Source of the DNA: Anaerolineae bacterium
GTDB taxonomy: Bacteria > Chloroflexota > Anaerolineae > SpSt-313
Assembly: GCA_023511475.1 (NCBI GenBank)
Contig: JAIMBM010000039.1
Span: forward strand, 1-12,361
DNA: 12,361 bases
Direction of reading: 5' to 3'
Shown here: piece after piece, positions 1-5,735 of the stretch
Layout: each line of letters begins with the position of its first letter
Numbering within the stretch: position 1 is the first letter of the stretch
Program-made: the position numbers and the translations under genes
The notes under the pieces: generated by a model
What the model saw: the letters and a program-made list of their open reading frames with translations, nothing else
What the model was told of the DNA's origin: nothing
The model's database searches: none

Positions 1-75
1 CCCCCCGGGGGGGGGGGCAACACATACCGGGGGGGCGGGGGCCCCGGGCGCCCCCCCGCGCCCCCGGCGCCCGAG
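1..75. repeat. C/G homopolymer tract, low complexity
   Basis: This stretch is almost pure C and G in runs: six C followed by eleven G at 1-17, seven G, one C and five G at 29-41, then blocks of C from 42 onward. The first 12 bases form a perfect C6/G6 palindrome. No reading frame here has a ribosome binding site or recognisable product. It may be genuine hairpin-forming, slippage-prone intergenic DNA, or a poorly resolved assembly end, because long G and C runs are often miscounted in sequencing. I see no gene in 1-300 as a whole. Confidence 0.6.
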
Positions 76-93
76 ACACAGATCAGGAGTGGC

Positions 94-147
94 CCCTCCC
101 CCGAGCGGGCACGGCGTGCCCCCCCGGGGGAGGGTTCGGGGGTGGGG
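94..147 (+). other. Nested hairpin overlapping a G-quadruplex motif
   Basis: A perfect 10-bp inverted repeat pairs 94-103 (CCCTCCCCCG) with 125-134 (CGGGGGAGGG). Inside it a second perfect stem pairs 107-112 (GGGCAC) with 116-121 (GTGCCC) across a three-base loop. The right arm is also the start of a four-run G motif on the + strand: G5 at 126-130, G3 at 132-134, G5 at 138-142 and G4 at 144-147, with loops of 1, 3 and 1 base. The two folds use the same G runs and would exclude each other. The element ends about 70 bp before the -35 of the recJ promoter. There is no T tract directly after the stem, so a standard intrinsic terminator is unlikely. A smaller perfect hairpin (173-178 with 183-188, CCCC loop) follows. 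Confidence 0.55.
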
Positions 148-215
148 CTTTACGCCAGCAGCAACCCACACAAGCCTGCCCCCAGGCTGGACTACTCCCC
201 AGATAGACCACTTGC

Positions 216-244
216 TTGCAGCCAAGGGGGCACTGCCATATAAT
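216..244 (+). promoter_or_regulatory. Probable housekeeping-sigma promoter of recJ
   Basis: A perfect TATAAT lies at 239-244. At 17 bp upstream is TTGCAG (216-221), which matches three of six -35 consensus bases, including the TTG. Transcription would start near 251, giving a leader of about 50-75 nt before recJ, depending on its start codon. The AT-rich -10 stands out in a very GC-rich background, which supports it. The likely transcript includes recJ and the regulator gene 4 bp after it. Confidence 0.6.
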
Positions 245-312
245 AGCCGCGTTCCGCCCCTGCGTAGCATGGCTACCCCGAACGCCAACCCTACCGTGAC
301 ATGACTGGCGGC

Positions 313-319
313 GAAGGAG
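313..319 (+). promoter_or_regulatory. Shine-Dalgarno site that favours a GTG start for recJ
   Basis: GAAGGAG at 313-319 sits 5 nt before an in-frame GTG at 325 (another in-frame GTG at 322 is too close). The upstream in-frame ATG at 301 has no purine-rich motif before it (the preceding bases are pyrimidine-rich). A start at 325 puts the family's typical KRWxL stretch right at the N-terminus. Confidence 0.55.
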
Positions 320-324
320 CGGTG

Positions 325-2055
325 GTGCCAATCCCGAGCAAGCGCTGGCGGCTGCCACAGCAGGCGCCAGCCAGCTTTCACGACGCCCTGCCCGAGGTCA
401 ATCCCCTGGTTCGCCAGGTGCTCTTTGCCCGTGGCTTCACCACGCCCGAAGCCGTCCGCAGCTATCTCGCCGGGGGGTCGGACCGCGCAAACCCCTTCGA
501 CCTCCCGCAAATGAGTGCGCTGGTAGCGCGCCTGCGGCAGGCGATCCGTCAGCGGGAGGAGATCGCCGTCTACGGCGACTATGACGCCGATGGTATCACC
601 GGCCTCGTCGTGCTGATCACCACGTTGCAGGCCCTCGGCGCGCAGGCACGCCCCTACATCCCCCACCGCATGACCGAGGAGTACGGCCTGAATCGCCAGG
701 CGTTGGCACAGCTCCGCAAGCAGGGCGTGCGCGTGGTTCTGACGGTCGACTGCGGCGTGCGGTCCGTCGATGAGGTCGCCTACGGGCGCTCGATCGGGCT
801 GGATATGCTGATCACCGACCATCACTCCATCCCGGAAGTCCTGCCCGAGGCCAACGCCCTGGTCAATCCCAAGCTGCCCGGGTCGCGCTACCCCTTTGCG
901 GACCTTGCAGGGGTCGGCGTTGCGTATCGTGTAGCGCAGGCCTTGCTCCGCGTCGCGCGGCGGGTCCCCGAGCCCGGAGGCGGGCCCGTGGAGCTTGAGG
1001 AAGAATCCCTGCTGGACCTCGTGGCGCTCGGCACCGTGGCCGACCTGGCTCCGCTGGTGGGCGAGAACCGCACCCTCGTCCGCGAGGGGCTGGCCAGGCT
1101 CAATGCGTCGCCCCGGCCCGGCATCCGCGCTCTCCTCGAGGTCTCCGGCCTCGCACCCGGGCACGTCGATGCCGAAGAGATTGCCTTCGGCCTCGGGCCG
1201 CGCCTGAACGCAGCCGGCCGGCTCGACACCGCGCTGCGCGCCTACGAGTTGCTGTCGACGACGGATCCGGACCGCGCGCTTGAGCTGGCCGCAGAGCTGA
1301 ACGAGATCAACTCAGAGCGCCAGCGCCTGACAGAAGAGCTCTTCCAGAGGGCGCGCGAGTGCTGGCAGATCGGTCCGGAGGAGCCACTCATCTTTGTTGC
1401 CGCGCCCGACTTTCATAAGGGCATCGTGGGGCTGGTTGCCAGCAGGCTCACCGAGACCTTTTACCGCCCCTCGGTGGTCGTCGAAGTCGAGGACTCGCAC
1501 TGCCGGGGGTCGGCGCGTAGCATCCCCGAGCTCAACATCACCCAGGCTCTTGGCGAGTGCGCGCACCTCCTCGAGCGCTTTGGGGGCCACGCCATGGCGG
1601 CGGGCTTTTCGCTGGCGTCCGCGAACCTCCCCTCCTTTCAGCAGCGCCTGCTGGAGGTCGTCCGGAAGCGCCTCGAGGGCCTCGACCTCGCTCCCACTCT
1701 GGACGTGGACGCGGTGTGCTCGCTCACCCATGCCGACTGGCAGGCGGCACGCGCGCTGGCGCAGCTCCGCCCCTTCGGCCAGGGTCATCCGACGCCCACT
1801 CTGGTCAGCCGGGGCGTCCTCGTCCGTGATGCCAGGGTCGTCGGTCAGGGCCACCTCCGACTCACCGTGAGCGACGGCCGCATCGTCTGGGACGCCATGG
1901 CCTTCCGCCAGGCAGAGGCACTGGCCAGCCTCCCTCCGAAGGTCGATCTGGCCTACAATCTCGAGATTCACCATTGGAACGGCGAGCCCCGGCTCCGGCT
2001 CATCGTCAGGGACGTGCGCCCGGCCAGCGGCGGCGCCGATCAGCAGGAGACATAG
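325..2055 (+). CDS. recJ: Single-stranded-DNA-specific exonuclease RecJ
   Basis: RecJ degrades single-stranded DNA 5' to 3' in recombination repair, mismatch repair and rescue of stalled forks, in the cytoplasm. The product is 576 aa from GTG 325 (584 aa if ATG 301 is used), the usual bacterial length. Numbered from 325, the DHH-family metal-binding motifs are present in order: DYDADG at 85-90, TVDCG at 140-144, ITDHH with DHH at 165-167, and the RLNAAGRL motif at 293-300. The DHHA1 domain follows, with CRGSARS at 393-399 and GGHAMAAGF beginning at 420. The C-terminal third (from about 460) has the RPFGQGHPTP-type motif of the RecJ OB-fold. All catalytic motifs look intact. A TATAAT promoter lies upstream, and the stop is only 4 bp before the next gene, so the two are probably co-transcribed. 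I chose 325 over 301 because only 325 has a Shine-Dalgarno sequence. The identification is secure; the start is less so. Confidence 0.95.
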   Translation: MPIPSKRWRLPQQAPASFHDALPEVNPLVRQVLFARGFTTPEAVRSYLAGGSDRANPFDLPQMSALVARLRQAIRQREEIAVYGDYDADGITGLVVLITTLQALGAQARPYIPHRMTEEYGLNRQALAQLRKQGVRVVLTVDCGVRSVDEVAYGRSIGLDMLITDHHSIPEVLPEANALVNPKLPGSRYPFADLAGVGVAYRVAQALLRVARRVPEPGGGPVELEEESLLDLVALGTVADLAPLVGENRTLVREGLARLNASPRPGIRALLEVSGLAPGHVDAEEIAFGLGPRLNAAGRLDTALRAYELLSTTDPDRALELAAELNEINSERQRLTEELFQRARECWQIGPEEPLIFVAAPDFHKGIVGLVASRLTETFYRPSVVVEVEDSHCRGSARSIPELNITQALGECAHLLERFGGHAMAAGFSLASANLPSFQQRLLEVVRKRLEGLDLAPTLDVDAVCSLTHADWQAARALAQLRPFGQGHPTPTLVSRGVLVRDARVVGQGHLRLTVSDGRIVWDAMAFRQAEALASLPPKVDLAYNLEIHHWNGEPRLRLIVRDVRPASGGADQQET

Positions 2056-2059
2056 GGCT

Positions 2060-3418
2060 ATGGCCGATCGCGAGACCTGGCCGCCGCTGCCGCCCCTGGG
2101 CGGGCGGCAGGCATGCGTTGAGACGATCGCCGCCGCCTGCGCAGACGGACACTGCCTCTCGCTCGTCGGCATGAGCAACGTCGGCAAGTCGTTCGTGCTG
2201 CGGGCCCTGTGCCGCGAGCCGCTCCCGGCAGCATCGGAGACCGCCCGCGTCTACATCGACTGCAACCTCATGGTCGAGTTCACTGACCAGGGGTTCTACG
2301 AGCTGATCCTGCGCTGCCTGCGCGCCGGCGTGGGCTCGGAGCTCGCCCAAAGCCCCCTCGCCAGCCGCCTCGAGCAGCGCTACAAGGACGTCGTGCAGAC
2401 GGGCAATCCCTTCCTCGCACACCTTGGCTTCACCGAGGCCCTGTCGGAGGTGGCCCAAGGGCTCGGCAGGCGGCTTGTGCTGGTGCTTGACGGCTTTGAT
2501 GAGGTCATGGGCGCCGGCATCGACCGCGCGCTGCTGAACCTGCGCGCCCTGCGGGATAGCTACCCCGGCCAGCTCGCCTACGTTACGGCTACCCGACGGC
2601 GCCTGACAGCCCTCCGCAGGGGCCACGGCAGCGACGAGTTCAGCGAGCTCTTCGGGCACAGCACGCACTTCCTCGGCCCCCTGTCTCCCGACGCGGCTGC
2701 AGCGCTGGTCGGCCATCTGGCCGTGTGCAACGGCCTTCCCATCGAGCCCCGGGATGTGCCCCTCATCCTCGAGGAATCCGGCGGCCATCCGGCCCTTCTC
2801 ACCGGAGTCTGCTACGCGCTGGGCCGCCTGCGCCAGGAGGCCCGATCCATCCAGCGACCCCTGGCTGTAATACAGATCCGCGAGCAGCTCGATACCGACG
2901 TTGCCTGCCAGGCCGAGTGCGACAAGCTCTGGCAGGACCTCACGCCCGAGGAGCGGAGGGTACTGCTCGAGCCCGAGGCCTACGCCGCGGCGGACCTGGC
3001 GACCTTCCAGTCCCTGGCCGAGCGGCACCTGCTGCGCCGTGCAGACCCACCCCCCGAGGCATTCTGCCGACTGCTGGCAACCTATGTGCGAAGACAGCGC
3101 ATCGCGCTGCGGCCCGAGGAGCGGGGAGTGCGCATAGACGTGCAGACCGGACACGTCTGGGTCGACGGGCGGCAGCTTCCGCCGCTCACAGATCTCGAGT
3201 ACCGCCTGCTCCTCCTGCTGTACGGGCACCTGGACCAGATCGTCGACAAGTACGCCGTCGTTGAGGCCGTCTGGGGCCAGTCGTACATCGACGAAGTCGA
3301 TGACGCGCGCATCGAAAAGCTGGTGAGTCGCCTGCGACAGAAGATCGAGGGGGATCCTACGCAGCCGCGCTATCTCCTGACGGTGCGCGGACGGGGCTAC
3401 CGGCTGGTCAGCCCGTGA
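2060..3418 (+). CDS. nSTAND-like ATPase with C-terminal OmpR-type winged helix (transcription regulator)
   Basis: This 452-aa protein joins a P-loop ATPase to a DNA-binding domain. The Walker A motif is GMSNVGKS at 37-44, and Walker B is LVLVLDGFDE with D144 and DE at 147-148. An ATRRR sensor-like stretch follows at about 176-182. The GGHPALL motif (from 241), typical of STAND/AAA-like ATPases, begins the helical and winged segment. After a linker with LTPEERRVLL, residues about 358-452 form an OmpR/PhoB-type winged helix: a VDGRQLPPLTDLEYRLLLLLY scaffold, the recognition-helix region DDARIEKLVSRLRQKI, and the closing wing RGRGYRL. There is no receiver domain or membrane segment, so it looks like a cytoplasmic one-component regulator gated by ATP or by a partner. 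CAGGAGA at 2044-2050, inside the recJ end, is its ribosome binding site. The domain call is firm. The target genes are unknown, but a tandem repeat of the kind OmpR-type domains bind lies 16 bp after its stop codon. Confidence 0.85.
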   Translation: MADRETWPPLPPLGGRQACVETIAAACADGHCLSLVGMSNVGKSFVLRALCREPLPAASETARVYIDCNLMVEFTDQGFYELILRCLRAGVGSELAQSPLASRLEQRYKDVVQTGNPFLAHLGFTEALSEVAQGLGRRLVLVLDGFDEVMGAGIDRALLNLRALRDSYPGQLAYVTATRRRLTALRRGHGSDEFSELFGHSTHFLGPLSPDAAAALVGHLAVCNGLPIEPRDVPLILEESGGHPALLTGVCYALGRLRQEARSIQRPLAVIQIREQLDTDVACQAECDKLWQDLTPEERRVLLEPEAYAAADLATFQSLAERHLLRRADPPPEAFCRLLATYVRRQRIALRPEERGVRIDVQTGHVWVDGRQLPPLTDLEYRLLLLLYGHLDQIVDKYAVVEAVWGQSYIDEVDDARIEKLVSRLRQKIEGDPTQPRYLLTVRGRGYRLVSP

Positions 3419-3434
3419 ACCGCCGGGGCGTCCA

Positions 3435-3453
3435 CCGTCAGCCTGCCGTCAGC
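3435..3453 (+). promoter_or_regulatory. Tandem direct repeat resembling a PhoB/OmpR-type operator
   Basis: CCGTCAGC occurs at 3435-3442 and again at 3446-3453, an 11-bp period. Read as 7-bp half-sites (CCGTCAG) with 4-bp spacing, this is the geometry of a PhoB box, and five of seven bases agree with the E. coli half-site CTGTCAT. It lies about 44-62 bp upstream of the predicted pspA transcription start, where OmpR-family activators commonly bind. TCAGC also recurs at 3408, 3475 and 3522. The gene just upstream encodes an OmpR-type winged helix, an obvious candidate binder. The repeat is directly visible; its function is inferred. Confidence 0.45.
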
Positions 3454-3481
3454 TACACTTCAGGAAGCCCCCTTTCAGCTG

Positions 3482-3490
3482 TGCTATTCT
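3482..3490 (+). promoter_or_regulatory. Possible extended -10 promoter of pspA
   Basis: TGCTATTCT reads as an extended -10 (TG, one base, TATTCT; four of six consensus bases plus the TG). The best -35 candidate, TTCAGG at 3459-3464, is weak and 20 bp away. A promoter of this kind would rely on the extended -10 or on an activator, which fits the direct repeat just upstream. Transcription would start near 3497, with a leader of about 83 nt. No sigma-54 GG-N10-GC element of the enterobacterial psp type is obvious. Confidence 0.35.
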
Positions 3491-3579
3491 ACGTGCGAGG
3501 GGATTTCACCGCAGCCCATCATCAGCAGGGCTGGGGTTCGCTGCCCGCCTTGGGCACGCCACTTACAGGAGGTGGAAGG

Positions 3580-4257
3580 ATGGCATCGCTACTGGAGCGC
3601 GTCGGCGTTCTGATCTCGGCCAATGTCAACTGGCTGGTCACCCAGGCCCTCAAGGCTAACAGCATGGCCGTGATCGACGAGTATATCCGGCGCGTCGAGG
3701 ACAACCTCGAGGCCCTCGAGGACGCCGCTGCCACCGTCGGCGGCGAGGTCAAGACCCTGCGGCGCAAGCAGGAGGAGTATCAGGCCAAGGCCGATGAGCT
3801 GGACCGCAACATCGACCTCTTCCTGCAGCAGAACAAGGAACAGCTCGCCGTTGCCGCGCAGAGCCGCTACAACACCTTCAAGCGTCTGGCCGACAGCTAC
3901 CGCGAGCAGTGCGAGGCCCAGGAGCGCGAGTACCAGAAACTGCTCGATGCCAAGCTCAAGCTCGAGGCCAAGCTCACAGAGATCCGCCAGGAGCGGATCG
4001 AGCTTCAGGCCAAGCTCGAGCTGGCCCGCTCCAAAGAGCTGACACACAAGGTGGTGGAGGGCGTCTCCGGTGTTACCAGCGCCGATGCCGGGCTCGCAGC
4101 CATGCGCGAGGAGATCCAGAAGCGACTCGACAAGGCCGCGGCCCAGGGCGAGATCGATGCCTCGCGCCTCGACAACCAGATGGCCGAGGTGCTGGAGGAG
4201 CACACGATCAGGGTGCAGCTCGAGGAGCGTCGCAAGAGGCTCGGCCTGACCTCCTGA
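3580..4257 (+). CDS. pspA: PspA/IM30 family membrane-stress protein
   Basis: The product is 225 aa, the normal PspA/Vipp1 length. PspA proteins are ESCRT-III-like peripheral membrane proteins that polymerise on the cytoplasmic face of damaged membranes to preserve proton-motive force. The first 22 or so residues form an amphipathic helix (LLERVGVLISANVNWLV), followed by the family's DEYIRRVEDNLEALEDA hairpin start. Almost all of the rest is charged, heptad-rich coiled coil with many K/E/Q residues. The frame stays open upstream to 3415, but ATG 3580 is clearly the start: AGGAGGTGG at 3567-3575 is a near-perfect ribosome binding site, the family begins here, and the extra upstream 55 codons resemble no PspA sequence. 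It is separated from the preceding ATPase-winged-helix gene by a region with an operator-like repeat and a possible promoter, and from the solute-binding gene cluster by 280 bp. Confidence 0.9.
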   Translation: MASLLERVGVLISANVNWLVTQALKANSMAVIDEYIRRVEDNLEALEDAAATVGGEVKTLRRKQEEYQAKADELDRNIDLFLQQNKEQLAVAAQSRYNTFKRLADSYREQCEAQEREYQKLLDAKLKLEAKLTEIRQERIELQAKLELARSKELTHKVVEGVSGVTSADAGLAAMREEIQKRLDKAAAQGEIDASRLDNQMAEVLEEHTIRVQLEERRKRLGLTS

Positions 4258-4343
4258 CGCCCGAGGTCCCGTACAGGCCCACTGCATGCGCAATGCCGAT
4301 CCACTGAGCTGGGCCAATCTGGAGGGGCCGCGGCGCACGGTCC

Positions 4344-4509
4344 GGGGGCCTGGATCGCTGGCAGGCGGCACAGGCCCCCCGGGCTGGTGCCTGCGATTGC
4401 CTGTGCGCGGCACCCGTGGCCCGCGCACCGTCGCGCCCGCAGCCGAAGCAGAGCGCAAGAGCGTCCGTTGATGGGCCGGTAACCCGCGAGCGGCCAGACA
4501 GCACCGGCC
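4344..4509 (+). other. Three hairpins in the 280-bp pspA to solute-binding-protein gap
   Basis: The gap 4258-4537 has no credible gene; the one open frame in it (4286-4471) lacks a ribosome binding site and homology cues. It holds three perfect inverted repeats: GGGGGCCTG at 4344-4352 with 4371-4379 (9 bp, 18-nt loop), GTGCGCGG at 4403-4410 with 4421-4428 (8 bp, 10-nt loop), and GGCCGGT at 4474-4480 with 4503-4509 (7 bp, 22-nt loop). None is followed by a T run, so they are not standard intrinsic terminators. They could end or attenuate the pspA transcript, protect an mRNA end, or form a structured leader for the downstream operon. No clear -10/-35 pair was found, so read-through from pspA is possible. 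Confidence 0.45.
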
Positions 4510-4537
4510 TTCCACGTCCGCCCGGAGGGGGTGGCGC

Positions 4538-5722
4538 ATGAATCGAACCCGCCTGATCTTTTTCCTCGTGATCGCCGTGGCCTTGACGGTCGTCGGCGCC
4601 TCGCTCGTCATGCAGCAGATGGGCGTGCGCTCGCCCATCGTGCAGGCACCGGCAGAGATCGAGGTTCGCATCGTCTGCGCGCTTCCTGTCGAGGCGTTCG
4701 TCCGCCAGGCAGCGGAGCAGTACAACCGGGAGGGCCACACCCTTGAGGGGCATCCGGTCCGTGTCAGCGTGACCCCGATGGATGGCCTCACGGCCATGGG
4801 CCGCTGGGAGCGGGAGGAGATGACCCCTATCCCAACCGTCTGGATACCCGACAGCCGCTACCTGGTCGAGCTCGTCAACGCGACGTACAAAGAAAAGCGC
4901 GGCCGCGATGTGTTCCTCACCGGCGGGGAGTACCGCACGCGCCCCATCGCCATCTCGCTCTTCTGCTGGGGAATCTACCAGAGCCGCGCCTCCGTGCTGC
5001 ACGCTCGCTACGGCGAGATCGACTGGCGCGCCATCCACGATGCGGCGACCGCGAAGGGAGGCTGGCCGGAGCTCGGTGGCAGCGCGGACTGGGGTTACTT
5101 CAAGCTCGTCGTGCCCAATCCCCACAAGAACGTCGGCGGCCTGATGGCCATGGTAGCGGCCGCCGGCGAGTACTACGGCAAGACCCATATCGAGACTGCC
5201 GACGTTACCGACCCGGCCTTCCAGGCCTGGCTGAAAGAGCTCATGGGTGCCGTCACCGACTTTTCCAGCCTCGGTGCCTACTCGGTCGAGAACCTTGCCC
5301 TCTTTGGGTACTCGATGGGCGATGGTGGCCAGCTTCTGGAGAGCGACCTTCTCCAGAACATGGCCGGCATCCAGACCCGCTGGGCGGACCCGCTCGTGAT
5401 CGTCTATCCCAGGTACCTGACCTGGTTCGACTTTCCCTTTACGATCTGGATGGGCGACGAAACAACCGCCCTGGAGAAGAACGCGGCCCTCGACTTTGAG
5501 CGCTACCTGCTGACCCCCGAAGTGCAGCGCCTGGCCGAGCAGCAGGGCCTGCGTCCGGCCAACCCGGAGGTCGCCATCGGCGGCCCCGAGTCGCTCTTCA
5601 CCCGGTGGCAGGAGCAGGGCGTGATGACTGTGGTACCACGAACGACGGCGATGCGCTCTCCGGATCGGGAGGTGCTGCTGGCCCTGTTGCGCTGGTTCGA
5701 CCTCAACGTGAGCGAGCGCTGA
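4538..5722 (+). CDS. Membrane-anchored extracellular solute-binding protein (type-2 fold)
   Basis: The product is 394 aa. Residues about 6-25 are a hydrophobic segment after MNRTR with no lipobox cysteine, so it is probably an uncleaved signal anchor or a cleaved signal peptide. The remainder looks like a type-2 periplasmic binding protein: EVRIVCALPVEAFVRQAAEQYN at the start of the first lobe, an internal VPNPHKNVGGLMAMVAAAGEYYG segment, and a C-terminal YLLTPEVQRLAEQQGLRP segment typical of the family. GGAGG in 4524-4533 is the ribosome binding site. It is a paralogue of the binding domain in the next gene: both have an IDW/GWSDL-type helix start, a YLL..E.Q......G.RP segment and an SGP/GGP-[DE]S[PL]F tail. 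This copy stops where the neighbour's vWA domain would begin. No permease or transport ATPase accompanies it. The ligand is unknown. Confidence 0.8.
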   Translation: MNRTRLIFFLVIAVALTVVGASLVMQQMGVRSPIVQAPAEIEVRIVCALPVEAFVRQAAEQYNREGHTLEGHPVRVSVTPMDGLTAMGRWEREEMTPIPTVWIPDSRYLVELVNATYKEKRGRDVFLTGGEYRTRPIAISLFCWGIYQSRASVLHARYGEIDWRAIHDAATAKGGWPELGGSADWGYFKLVVPNPHKNVGGLMAMVAAAGEYYGKTHIETADVTDPAFQAWLKELMGAVTDFSSLGAYSVENLALFGYSMGDGGQLLESDLLQNMAGIQTRWADPLVIVYPRYLTWFDFPFTIWMGDETTALEKNAALDFERYLLTPEVQRLAEQQGLRPANPEVAIGGPESLFTRWQEQGVMTVVPRTTAMRSPDREVLLALLRWFDLNVSER

Positions 5723-5735
5723 AAGGAGTCCGACC

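Noticed and set aside
83..358. Open frames on both strands of the first 300 bp (for example 89-304 + and 83-358 -)
   Set aside because: Composition is dictated by G/C runs, there is no ribosome binding site with proper spacing, and the minus-strand frame overlaps the recJ promoter and start.
2006..3229. 407-codon minus-strand frame opposite the ATPase regulator
   Set aside because: The + strand carries intact Walker and winged-helix motifs in order; the minus frame has none and lacks a start signal.
4286..4471. 61-codon + strand frame in the gap after pspA
   Set aside because: It has no ribosome binding site, is Gly/Pro/Arg-rich as expected from GC-rich non-coding DNA, and spans two of the hairpins.
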